From NCBI GenBank assembly GCA_051893555.1, contig JBJFHL010000043.1, positions 1 to 10,695 on the forward strand: DNA of 10,695 nucleotides, in the 5' to 3' direction. The translations under genes and the position numbers were made by a program. The notes under the pieces are model-generated. The model worked only from the letters and a program-made list of their open reading frames with translations. It ran no database searches and was not told where the DNA came from. Of the stretch, positions 1 to 7,060 are shown piece by piece. The DNA comes from RGIG7179 sp051893555 (GTDB taxonomy: Bacteria; Bacillota; Clostridia; Peptostreptococcales; Anaerovoracaceae). The stretch's first letter is position 1. The number at the start of each line of letters is the position of its first letter.

Positions 1-52
1 CCGGGCGGATTAGGGACTTTCACCCATTAGAACGTGCGCCCGCCGGGCGCAC
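1..52 (-). mobile_element. Group II intron, 5' end (partial; probably bacterial class C)
   Basis: Read on the minus strand from position 52, the sequence begins GTGCGCCC, closes an 8-bp stem with GGGCGCAC around a three-base loop, and continues with TTCTAAT and a GGGTGAAAGTCCC hairpin. The GTGYG start followed by this order of short stems is the usual 5' end of bacterial group II introns, and it resembles the Oceanobacillus class C ribozyme as I recall it. The 5' splice site would lie between 53 and 52. The preceding exon is the T-run of the operon terminator, the preferred target of class C introns. The rest of domain I, the reverse transcriptase and the 3' end lie outside the window. Class assignment is inference; group II intron identity is fairly secure. 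Confidence 0.75.
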
Positions 53-55
53 ATC

Positions 56-94
56 AAAAACCTCTCGCATGGTTTCCCAGTTGAGAGGTTTTTT
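56..94. terminator. Intrinsic terminator closing the pepX operon
   Basis: CCTCTC (61-66) pairs with GAGAGG (83-88). The stem is flanked by A-run 56-60 and T-run 89-94, so the hairpin can act in either direction. On the minus strand the loop contains a small inner stem TGG-GAAA-CCA. In the operon direction the stem is followed by TTTTTGAT and then immediately by the group II intron start, so the natural U-tract has been cut short by the insertion. Confidence 0.85.
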
Positions 95-112
95 GTTTCA
101 TATGCTTTTATC

Positions 113-2062
113 TTACCGCACTACTGGCACTTTCACGTCGATGCTTTCCGGTTTCAGCGTGATTATCGTCACAGTGTCCGGACGCAGGGTCTGTTCGGCG
201 TCGATGCCGTAGAGAATCAGGCCCAGCTTATGACCTTTTTTCAAAGTATGGTCGGTCGGCACCATATCGAATGCATAGTGGTAATACTGTCCCGGGATGA
301 TTTCTTCCTTGCTCCACAGACAGGTGCGGTTTTGTGCATTCAGGTGGCCCCGGCTGATGACCTTATACTTGGATGGGGTTTCCTCCAGGCCGAATCGGAA
401 CAGCTCGGTGAGAACCGGCTGATGCTTTTCACCTTCCGGTACATCTTCCGGTGCGTCTCCCGCTGTCGTACTGTCATCCGCCACCGCTTTGGCCGCTGCA
501 GCCGGTACCTGTTCTGCCGTAATCCGACAATCTTCTCCCAGATCCACTAGCATGGCGCTGAGAATCGCAGTGCCCCGGTCGATGGCAGCATCGAAAGCAA
601 CCTTCACGGTTCCGGACACCCGCAGCGTCTCGGCTTCGGCAGCCCCGTCAAACGGATCCCAGACCAGCTTCAGGCGGTTTTTGTATGCCGGATCTTCAGA
701 AAGAATCAGTTCATCCCGCCATTCCTTCTGGTTGTCTGTTCCTTTGTCATAGACCGTCGCAGACAGGTCATCCACAATCACCGCTTCGAAGCAGTCTTCT
801 GTACCGGCCGCAGCACAAACTGCTTCTTCCTTCACAGGGAATGTTTCATACGTCCAGCCCTCAGGCGGCCAGGTGTCGGAAGTCATCCACTGCATCTGAT
901 CCACATTGCTTTCCACCAGAACCTTCGGTTCCTTTTCAATGCCGTTATCTGCACCCCGCAGATAGTGATCCAGCCACCGTTCCACCATGGAAAGGGTATT
1001 GGAGCCTTCCAGATCATACACATACACATGCTCTCCCTGGTGCAGCAGCATCTTCCGCTCTACACCCTGCTGCTCCAGTGCCTGGAACAGCGGAATGCAC
1101 TGATTGGTCTTCACATTCCAGTCGTTGATGCCGTGGATGATGAACACGGAAGCCTTGAAGTTTTCGATCTGGTTCAGATAATTCCGCTGATCCCAGAAGA
1201 TGTTGTAGTTTCCGCTGTCCCGGTCTTTGGCTTTGATCATAGCAGCCAGCGCCCGGTCATACCCGTCCTTCACCTTCGCATAGTCGGATGCATCCTTGGC
1301 ACGGCTGAAACAGTACTTCGCCAGAAGGTCAATGTCATCCCCCTGCCACTCCAGCGGCGGCACAGCCAGTCCCCCTTCCCGGTAATAATCATACCAGTTG
1401 GAAATGCCGGCCTCCGGAATGATGGTCTCCAGACCTTCCACACCGGTAGCGGCCACTGCGATACACATGGTCCCCAGATAGGATTTGGCTGACATGGCCA
1501 CTTTCCCCGTACACCAGTCGGCACGGATCTCGATGTTGTCTGTCTTGTTTGTAAATGCCCGGGCCCGGCCGCACAGCCAGTCGATGACTGCTTTGAAGGC
1601 CAGGACTTCCTGACGGGATCCCGTCAGGGTATACCCTTCCGAATCCAGGGTTCCCAGACCGCCGCAGAATACAGAAGCGTATCCCTTCTGATTCAGATAA
1701 GCATACAACGGGGAGATACATTCAAACTCCACGCCCACTTCGCTCTCATCGATGATGGCAGTCTGTGCCATACCGCAGGTTTCCCGCAGGTAAGCAGGCT
1801 CCGCTTCCACCGGCCGGCGGAAGTTGTAGTGCACCGCTTCTTCCGGGATATTCTGCTGCGGATATACCGCAAGCTCCCGGTTCACATCGTTCAGGTTGTA
1901 CCAGTCCTCATTGCAAGTCATCAGGTAAGGATTGGCCACCAGTACCGCTGGTACCTTTCCTTCCAGAGGCCGCCTGATCCAGGCGGCCACTAAATCCAGT
2001 TTTCCGTCGCCGTCGGTATCCACCGGCGTTTCGACGTATACCCTTTCAAAAATATAATCCAT
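113..2062 (-). CDS. pepX: Xaa-Pro dipeptidyl-peptidase (PepX-like, peptidase family S15)
   Basis: A 649-residue serine peptidase expected to release N-terminal Xaa-Pro dipeptides from proline-containing peptides in the cytoplasm; no signal peptide is visible. The alpha/beta-hydrolase core carries the PepX-type nucleophile motif KSYLGT with Ser194, the acid Asp314 in HGINDWN and His345 in HQGEHVY. Nearby conserved blocks include FKAVIDWLCGRARAF (about 156-170) and EAGISNWYDYYRE (about 217-229). The C-terminal jelly-roll domain is recognisable by HLNAQNR and KKGHKLGLILYG. Compared with lactic-acid-bacterial PepX (about 760 residues) the N-terminal helical domain is missing, and an Ala/Asp/Glu-rich stretch is inserted near 518-548. 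It is the last gene of the operon, starting one base after the preceding stop, with only a weak, distant AGGAAG ribosome site, so translational coupling is likely. A related S15 ester hydrolase is the alternative. Confidence 0.88.
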   Translation of the reverse strand: MDYIFERVYVETPVDTDGDGKLDLVAAWIRRPLEGKVPAVLVANPYLMTCNEDWYNLNDVNRELAVYPQQNIPEEAVHYNFRRPVEAEPAYLRETCGMAQTAIIDESEVGVEFECISPLYAYLNQKGYASVFCGGLGTLDSEGYTLTGSRQEVLAFKAVIDWLCGRARAFTNKTDNIEIRADWCTGKVAMSAKSYLGTMCIAVAATGVEGLETIIPEAGISNWYDYYREGGLAVPPLEWQGDDIDLLAKYCFSRAKDASDYAKVKDGYDRALAAMIKAKDRDSGNYNIFWDQRNYLNQIENFKASVFIIHGINDWNVKTNQCIPLFQALEQQGVERKMLLHQGEHVYVYDLEGSNTLSMVERWLDHYLRGADNGIEKEPKVLVESNVDQMQWMTSDTWPPEGWTYETFPVKEEAVCAAAGTEDCFEAVIVDDLSATVYDKGTDNQKEWRDELILSEDPAYKNRLKLVWDPFDGAAEAETLRVSGTVKVAFDAAIDRGTAILSAMLVDLGEDCRITAEQVPAAAAKAVADDSTTAGDAPEDVPEGEKHQPVLTELFRFGLEETPSKYKVISRGHLNAQNRTCLWSKEEIIPGQYYHYAFDMVPTDHTLKKGHKLGLILYGIDAEQTLRPDTVTIITLKPESIDVKVPVVR

Positions 2063-2063
2063 T

Positions 2064-3335
2064 TTATTTTGCTTCTTCCTTTTTCTTTTTGTTCAGATAC
2101 TTGATCCAGATCATAACCAGCACAGCACCGATTACCAGCATAGCTGTCACAAATCCGAAATAGTTTCTGTAGCCTTCCCAGCCCGGGTTCTGGTCGATCA
2201 TGATACCAGCCAGCAGAGAACAGAAGATTTCCGGCAGATAACCGATGGTGGAGATCAGACCGGCTGCACTTCCAGACAGTCTTTCCGGAATGGCACCTTC
2301 GTCCATCATAGCCCAGGTCATGGCATAGTTTACGTTATAGAAGATGTATACGATGACAAACAGCACGGTGAAAATCATAATGCTGCCAGAGTTCTGCGGA
2401 AGCAGGAGCATACCTACGGTACCAACCGCCATCACAATGAAGGAGATCAGCAGCATTCTTCCGGTACCTACCTTATCGGTAACGATACCGCCGCCTACAT
2501 TTCCCAGCAGAGAGAACCAACGCTTGGAAGCTGCCAGTGCTGCTGCGAAGGTAACGGTTGCACCCAGAATTTCAGTCAGGTACGGTGTGAAATAGTACAT
2601 GGACAGGGTGAATACATAGTTGCAGAAGGTTACGAAGCCGATGATCCATACTGCCGGCATTCTCAGCAGCTCGCCGATACCCTTGAAGGTCACACGGTCG
2701 CTCTTTTCCATCTTTTCGTCCTTTACCGTGAAGAAAACCAGCACACCCATGAGAATGGTCAGCACGGAATAGAAAATGATCGCATACCGCATACCTGCAA
2801 CCTGGTCTTCCATCTGGCCTGCACCAATTTTAAAGGCAAATACTGCGCCGGTGGCCATCAGACCTGCACCGATACCGCGGCCGCCTTCAAAGAAACCGAA
2901 GGCCTTGCCCTGATCCCCGGAGCCGGACAGAATACGAACTGCCTTGATGCAGCAAGGCCAGAAAGCGAACAGGGAGCTGACGCCCCAGAAGGCATACAGA
3001 CATACCAGTGCTGTAAAGTTCAGCGGCAGCAGATGTACGAATCCGCCCAGGCCGGTACCGATCAGGGAAACGGTCAGAATGGTTCTGGTAGAAAACCGGT
3101 CAGACACGATACCACCAAACAGGTAGGAAATCATACCGAATACGCCCAGAATGCTTCCGAAAATACCCATCTGGGTATCTGTCAGATTGTATACTTCCAG
3201 ATATGCGTCATAGTAGTCATACCGGAAATACGGAAGTCCGTAGATAATGGCGCCGCCGAAGGCAACGATGATGATCGCCCAGAAGTTTCTGGCCATCTTT
3301 TCATCCAGACCAATTTTTCGAAGTAAGTTATTCAT
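2064..3335 (-). CDS. MFS transporter (12-TM, organic-anion/NarK-like type)
   Basis: A 423-residue polytopic membrane protein with about 12 hydrophobic helices in two halves joined by a charged loop (KDEKMEKSDR). The MFS motif A follows helix 2 as GGIVSDRFSTR (about 74-84), and a second-half counterpart reads GGGIVTDKVGTGR. FFEGGRGIG lies near helix 5, as in OPA/NarK-like MFS proteins. The substrate cannot be read from sequence; the genes on either side, an M32 homologue and a PepX-like peptidase, suggest a peptide, amino acid or related compound, which is inference. I chose the start at 3335 because AAGGAG (3343-3348) sits 7 bases upstream. The in-frame ATG at 3353 would precede that site and adds only six residues. 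The first 8 bases overlap the end of the upstream M32-like gene. Confidence 0.88.
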   Translation of the reverse strand: MNNLLRKIGLDEKMARNFWAIIIVAFGGAIIYGLPYFRYDYYDAYLEVYNLTDTQMGIFGSILGVFGMISYLFGGIVSDRFSTRTILTVSLIGTGLGGFVHLLPLNFTALVCLYAFWGVSSLFAFWPCCIKAVRILSGSGDQGKAFGFFEGGRGIGAGLMATGAVFAFKIGAGQMEDQVAGMRYAIIFYSVLTILMGVLVFFTVKDEKMEKSDRVTFKGIGELLRMPAVWIIGFVTFCNYVFTLSMYYFTPYLTEILGATVTFAAALAASKRWFSLLGNVGGGIVTDKVGTGRMLLISFIVMAVGTVGMLLLPQNSGSIMIFTVLFVIVYIFYNVNYAMTWAMMDEGAIPERLSGSAAGLISTIGYLPEIFCSLLAGIMIDQNPGWEGYRNYFGFVTAMLVIGAVLVMIWIKYLNKKKKEEAK

Positions 3336-4866
3336 TGCTCTTCTCCTTTTCATTTTCGTTCGTCAGATTATATACCTCGGAAAATTTCTTCCGCAAGTAA
3401 TCCATGTAATACCCGGAAGTCAGCGGCTCCCCGGTGGCCCGCAGAGTCAGTTCCTCCGCAGTGTATCTCGCCCCGGAGCAAAATATGTTCGCCCGGAGCC
3501 AGTCTGTGATGGCAGCGAAGTTTCCGGTTTCCATGAGTGATTCCAGACTTCCGCATTCTTTTTCGATGGATGCTGCCAGCTGTGCAGCAGTCAGATCCGC
3601 CACGATATAGGTCGGGAAATAGCCCACATAGCCTGCTGCCCAGTGAATGTCCTGCAGCACCCCTTCCCGGTCATTTTCCGGGCGCATGCCCAGATAGTCT
3701 TCATATTTCTGGTTCCATGCCTGCGGCAGATCGGAAACCGCCAGTCTTCCGTTGATCAGTTCCCGCTCCAGCTCATAGCGGATGATAATATGAAGCAGAT
3801 AGGTCAGCTGGTCTGCCTCGAGGCGGATCCGGGATGAAGAAACCCGATTGACATCCTCATAGAGATCCCGCGGCGTCCGCCCAGAAAAATCAGGCACGGC
3901 CGCACAGATTTTGTCGAGAAAGTAATACCAGAAACCATGGCTTCTGCCCAGAATATTTTCGTAGAATCTGCCGATGCATTCCTCCATGGCAAAGGACGGC
4001 ACCTCCGCCAGGAAGGTTCCCAGCAGGGCAGGATCGATGGACTGCTGATAAATGCCCTTGCCACCGGAATGCAGCACATTAAACAGGCCGTAGCGCAGAT
4101 CCTCCTGTCGATATGCATTTACGATCCGTACATCCGATGGGGAGCTTGCCAGAATCGTCGGATGGGCTCCCGTATCCACACGGCCGGCAGTGAAGGAAAA
4201 GCCCAGTTCAGAAAGGATTTCTTTCCACAGGTTTTCCTGCTGCTTCCGGTCCGCAGGCGGCATGGTCAGACGGCAGCGAGGGCTGTCTTTTTCCGCTGCC
4301 CGGACCTGGTCCAGAAGGGTAATCAGAAACGGCTTCAGTTCCTGCACCAGGCTGTCGACTTTTTCCACCGTAAGGCCCTCTTCATAGTATCCCAGGAGCG
4401 CATCATACGGGTCCGTTTCGTAGCCCCAGTATTCCGCAAACTTACGGAAGGTCTCCATAATATTTTCCAGATATGGCCGGAAGCTTTCGAAATCGTCTTC
4501 CTCTCTCGCCTTTTCCCAAACCTGCTCAGACCGGGCAATCAATTCGATGTACCTGCGGTATTCTTCTTCCGGAATCCGGCTGATGAACCCGGAGCTTCTG
4601 GTGATCCGGTTCATCATGGCATTGGTCAGTTCGTCGTTTTTCCGATGTCCCGTAAAGTATTTCACATGACCACGGAATGCAGGTCCTGACATGAGCTTGT
4701 ACTGCTCGTCTGCCAGGAAGGACATGACCTGCGACCGGTATTCGATGCCATCCGGCGGCATATAGGTGATTTTGTCCCAGTAGATCAGGGAGTTCAGTGT
4801 ATATTTCAGATATTCAATCCGGCGAATCAGATCCCGGAATTCTTCCAGTCTGGTTTCGTAACTCAT
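3328..4866 (-). CDS. M32 carboxypeptidase (Taq) homologue lacking catalytic residues; probable pseudoenzyme
   Basis: The 512-residue length and overall pattern match the M32 metallocarboxypeptidases. Conserved family blocks are visible: YWDKITYMPPDG near the N-terminus, DVRI at 245-248, ENILGRSHGFWYYF at 303-316, EADQLTYLLHIIIRYELE at 350-367 and LQDIHWAAGYVGYFPTY at 404-420. The zinc site is broken. The family HEXXH motif reads H266-S-G-G-K270, so the catalytic Glu is Ser and the second zinc-binding His is Lys. The later HESQ motif reads E295-E-C-I, keeping only the Glu. Carboxypeptidase activity is therefore unlikely even though the fold, helical shell and dimer-type segments look intact. 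AGGAGG at 4874-4879 is 7 bases from the start, which overlaps the preceding stop in ATGA. A binding, scaffold or regulatory role is inference. Confidence 0.85.
   Translation of the reverse strand: MSYETRLEEFRDLIRRIEYLKYTLNSLIYWDKITYMPPDGIEYRSQVMSFLADEQYKLMSGPAFRGHVKYFTGHRKNDELTNAMMNRITRSSGFISRIPEEEYRRYIELIARSEQVWEKAREEDDFESFRPYLENIMETFRKFAEYWGYETDPYDALLGYYEEGLTVEKVDSLVQELKPFLITLLDQVRAAEKDSPRCRLTMPPADRKQQENLWKEILSELGFSFTAGRVDTGAHPTILASSPSDVRIVNAYRQEDLRYGLFNVLHSGGKGIYQQSIDPALLGTFLAEVPSFAMEECIGRFYENILGRSHGFWYYFLDKICAAVPDFSGRTPRDLYEDVNRVSSSRIRLEADQLTYLLHIIIRYELERELINGRLAVSDLPQAWNQKYEDYLGMRPENDREGVLQDIHWAAGYVGYFPTYIVADLTAAQLAASIEKECGSLESLMETGNFAAITDWLRANIFCSGARYTAEELTLRATGEPLTSGYYMDYLRKKFSEVYNLTNENEKEKSNE
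3343..3348 (-). promoter_or_regulatory. Ribosome binding site of the second MFS gene
   Basis: AAGGAG on the minus strand, inside the last codons of the M32-like gene, 7 bases before the ATG at 3335. It identifies that ATG rather than the one at 3353 as the start. Confidence 0.7.
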
Positions 4867-6260
4867 GGCTGCGCCTCCTCTCCGTTTGCCGCCTCCGGTT
4901 CGTCGGAGGCCTCCGCTGCCCGGTTATATTTCCGCAGCCCGAAGAACAGCAGGCAGGCAGCCAGCAAATACAGCACCGCCGCGATATAGTACGCCGTCCG
5001 GTAGCCCTCCTGGGTGACGAAGAGGATTTTGCCGGTAAAGGTGCCGCTGAGAATGCTCACAAAGCCCGCCAGGAAATTCACCAGGGAGGTGTAAGCCGGC
5101 CGCAGAGATGCCGGAACCACGGACATGCTCAGGGCGCTTTCAGCCGGACTTCCCAGGTTGGCCAGGCCCGCCCGCATGAAGAGGGCGAATCCCACCGCTG
5201 GGATCATGGCACCGCCGAAGGCATCCCCATTGGCAATGATCAGCATGAACGGCACGGAGCCAATAACCGTAAAGCAGATGGTTCCCACGGTTCCCAGCTT
5301 TTTAACCACCATCGGCGTGAACAGCATGAACAGCACGATGGCCGCATAGGAAATGGACACCAGCAGGGAGGATGTGGCTTTGTCGATATGCAGGTTTCGG
5401 TTGAGAAATACGGTATAATAGGAAGTAAACAGGCCCATGGCAAAGGAAATGATGGTCCAGTATCCCAGGTAGATGGCTGCGTCCTTTCGGAACAGCACCG
5501 CCAGCACGTCCCTGCCCTTTTCCGTCAGCGAGCGATGGTCCTTTTCCGCTTCCGCTGCGGCAGAGGTATAATCTTCTTTTTTCTCCCGGATCAGCAGCAC
5601 CGGCACGATGCACAGGGCCGCCAGGATGCCGGTCACCACCAGCACGTCTTCATTTCCCTGAATGTAAGCGGACTTCAGTGTCGGTGATACATCTGCAATA
5701 TATGCGGTCAGTTCCTTGGCCGCTTCATAGGTGACCCCGGCACGCAGGGAAAACATCTTCACCACGAAGACGCCGCCCAGATAGGTGGTCAGGAAGTAGC
5801 CGATATATCCCATGTAATAGGTTCTCGTATACCAGTCGATGTTGTTCTTTCCGGCGCTGGCCGTATAGGCTGCCACATACGGCGCCAGCATGATGTAATG
5901 AAGCTGCACGCCGGTCAGTGCCAGCAGTGTGGTGGCATACAGCATGAACTGCCAGTCCAGATACACCACGCAGAACAGGGCTGATGTGCAGGCCACCGCA
6001 CAGAACAGCAGCAGCTTTTTATATCCCGTCTTCGGTACCAGCAGCAGCACTGCCGCACTGATGAAGGTGGCATAGCCGTAAAAAGCCCAGAAGGATGTGG
6101 CGATGGACACCGACACCTCCTGCAGATAATTGACATAGGTATCATACAGCACGCCGCTGACCAGATTGTTCAGCACATAGCTGATGATGAACATGGTCAG
6201 ATTCCAACGGTCGCGGCGGGCATCCTTTCCCGGATTCGATTGGATCAGAGTGTTTTCCAT
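4863..6260 (-). CDS. MFS transporter (12-TM)
   Basis: A 465-residue membrane protein with about 12 hydrophobic segments beginning near residue 20 and a hydrophilic central loop (about 225-258, rich in Lys/Glu). A charged, Ala/Glu-rich cytoplasmic tail of about 25 residues ends in EEAQP. Motif A is degenerate: loop 2-3 reads VPKTGYKK and its second-half counterpart VVKKLGTVG, so family placement rests on overall layout and on LRPAYTSLVNFLAGFVSIL in the C-terminal half. It shows no close resemblance to the other transporter of the operon, so the two are unlikely to be recent duplicates. AGGAGG (6269-6274) lies 8 bases from the start and overlaps the regulator's stop codon. The 3' end overlaps the next start by 4 bases (ATGA). 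Substrate unknown. Confidence 0.85.
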   Translation of the reverse strand: MENTLIQSNPGKDARRDRWNLTMFIISYVLNNLVSGVLYDTYVNYLQEVSVSIATSFWAFYGYATFISAAVLLLVPKTGYKKLLLFCAVACTSALFCVVYLDWQFMLYATTLLALTGVQLHYIMLAPYVAAYTASAGKNNIDWYTRTYYMGYIGYFLTTYLGGVFVVKMFSLRAGVTYEAAKELTAYIADVSPTLKSAYIQGNEDVLVVTGILAALCIVPVLLIREKKEDYTSAAAEAEKDHRSLTEKGRDVLAVLFRKDAAIYLGYWTIISFAMGLFTSYYTVFLNRNLHIDKATSSLLVSISYAAIVLFMLFTPMVVKKLGTVGTICFTVIGSVPFMLIIANGDAFGGAMIPAVGFALFMRAGLANLGSPAESALSMSVVPASLRPAYTSLVNFLAGFVSILSGTFTGKILFVTQEGYRTAYYIAAVLYLLAACLLFFGLRKYNRAAEASDEPEAANGEEAQP

Positions 6261-6272
6261 GACTGCTTCCTC

Positions 6273-6821
6273 CTACTTCAGATGAAACTGGGTGAAGAAC
6301 GGGTGGAGACTGTTTCCGGTCATCGGCCGGTCCGACAACGTCTCACTGCTTCCCATGCCCGGTGCCATGGCCATGGGCTCCTCCGGTTCCAGCCGCTTTC
6401 TCGCCGCCACAACCTCTTCGTTCTCAATCTGCTCCAGCATAGCCAGCAAAATCCGGGCTTCCCGCTTCATCTTTTGAATATTGAATTTATGGGTCCGTAC
6501 CGTAGCCGCGCTGATGCCCAGCTCCTCTCCCATTTCCTTGTTATCCTTCTCCAGATACATGCCCTCCAGGATTTCTTTCTGGGTGTCGGACAGTCCGCTG
6601 ACCTGCCGATCCAGCTGCATCAGTCCGCAGAATACGCCGCCGTGGACATCGATCAGGTGCTCCCGCATGGCCCGCTCCGCATTCACCATGCGCCCCCGTG
6701 ACTGGTAGATCAGGTCTTCTTCGTAGGTCTCCCCGCAAAATATGCACGTGCAGGTTCCTTCTTCTTCCGACCGGATGTATCCGTCGGTCAGTTCTTTCAG
6801 CGTCAGTTCCTTGAATTCCAT
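6273..6821 (-). CDS. Transcriptional regulator: Cys/His metal-binding-like N-terminus plus LuxR/sigma4-type HTH
   Basis: A 182-residue protein with three parts. Residues 24-60 hold a cysteine cluster C24-x-C26-x2-C29 followed by H55-x4-H60, spacing that resembles a treble-clef or C2H2-like zinc site. Residues about 77-132 form a helix-turn-helix of the LuxR/sigma-region-4 kind, with LSDTQKEILEGMYLEKDN leading into GISAATVRTHK as the recognition helix, then a long amphipathic helix. The tail is rich in Met, Pro, Gly and Ser. It is the first gene of the operon and probably controls it and itself. The start at 6821 has GGGAGG (6832-6837) 10 bases upstream; ATG at 6827 (spacing 4) is equally possible. 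The ATG at 6878 lacks a ribosome site and lies close to the predicted transcription start. I do not recognise a named family for the N-terminal part. Confidence 0.78.
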   Translation of the reverse strand: MEFKELTLKELTDGYIRSEEEGTCTCIFCGETYEEDLIYQSRGRMVNAERAMREHLIDVHGGVFCGLMQLDRQVSGLSDTQKEILEGMYLEKDNKEMGEELGISAATVRTHKFNIQKMKREARILLAMLEQIENEEVVAARKRLEPEEPMAMAPGMGSSETLSDRPMTGNSLHPFFTQFHLK

Positions 6822-6831
6822 ATGCATTCTG

Positions 6832-6837
6832 CCTCCC
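6832..6837 (-). promoter_or_regulatory. Ribosome binding site of the regulator gene
   Basis: GGGAGG on the minus strand. It decides against the longer reading from 6878, because it lies downstream of that codon and just upstream of two closely spaced ATGs at 6827 and 6821. Confidence 0.65.
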
Positions 6838-6905
6838 TTCGGCGAAATCTTCATGGGCGTTTGCTTATTATTAAACATTTTTAGTTTTCGTTCGATGATA
6901 GCTAA

Positions 6906-6934
6906 ACAATATCACAATTCATTTACGAAATCAA
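6906..6934 (-). promoter_or_regulatory. Predicted promoter of the regulator-transporter-peptidase operon
   Basis: On the minus strand TTGATT (6934-6929) and TATTGT (6911-6906) are separated by 17 bases. The -10 is preceded by TGA, giving an extended -10 element. The start of transcription would fall near 6899, giving a leader of roughly 75-80 bases before the start at 6821. Each hexamer matches the sigma-A consensus at 4 of 6 positions; the ideal spacing and TGn raise confidence. Confidence 0.6.
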
Positions 6935-6936
6935 CA

Positions 6937-6956
6937 GATTTTTTGCAAAATAAATC
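6937..6956. promoter_or_regulatory. Candidate operator: TTTTGCAAAA palindrome
   Basis: A perfect 10-base palindrome at 6941-6950, flanked by GATT (6937-6940) and AATC (6953-6956) as an imperfect extension with a 2-base offset. It sits directly upstream of the operon -35 and about 55 bases upstream of the nadE -10, a position suited to a regulator acting on either promoter. Regulator binding is inference, and the AT-rich setting makes chance palindromes more likely. Confidence 0.35.
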
Positions 6957-7001
6957 ACAAACCGGGATTCTGTAAAAAATAATGTGTTTTTTAGTCGTTT
7001 G

Positions 7002-7010
7002 TGGTATACT
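7002..7010 (+). promoter_or_regulatory. Predicted extended -10 promoter of nadE
   Basis: TGGTATACT contains an extended -10 (TGn plus TATACT at 7005-7010). No good -35 lies 16-18 bases upstream; ATGTGT at 6982-6987 is the nearest and is weak. Transcription would begin near 7017, leaving a leader of about 45 bases with AGGAG (7050-7054) 6 bases before the ATG. Two copies of AAACGCAT (7022-7029, 7041-7048) occupy this leader. Confidence 0.55.
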
Positions 7011-7060
7011 CTTTAGTGTAAAAACGCATCCTATTCAGTGAAACGCATGAGGAGAAACAT

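Noticed and set aside
10..26. A tRNA T-arm-like segment (GGGTGAAAGTCCC on the minus strand)
   Set aside because: No acceptor, D or anticodon arms are present, and the segment is explained better by the 5' hairpins of a group II intron.
3937..4689. Long plus-strand open frame (250 codons) opposite the M32-like gene
   Set aside because: It is antisense to a gene with clear family motifs, lacks recognisable domains, and arises from codon bias in the opposite strand.
4797..5687. Plus-strand open frame of 296 codons opposite the first MFS gene
   Set aside because: Composition rich in His, Gln, Gly and Arg is typical of an antisense shadow; no domain or ribosome site seen.
6822..6878. Longer N-terminus for the regulator starting at 6878
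   Set aside because: No ribosome site precedes that ATG and it lies about 20 bases from the predicted transcription start, whereas GGGAGG at 6832-6837 serves the downstream ATGs.
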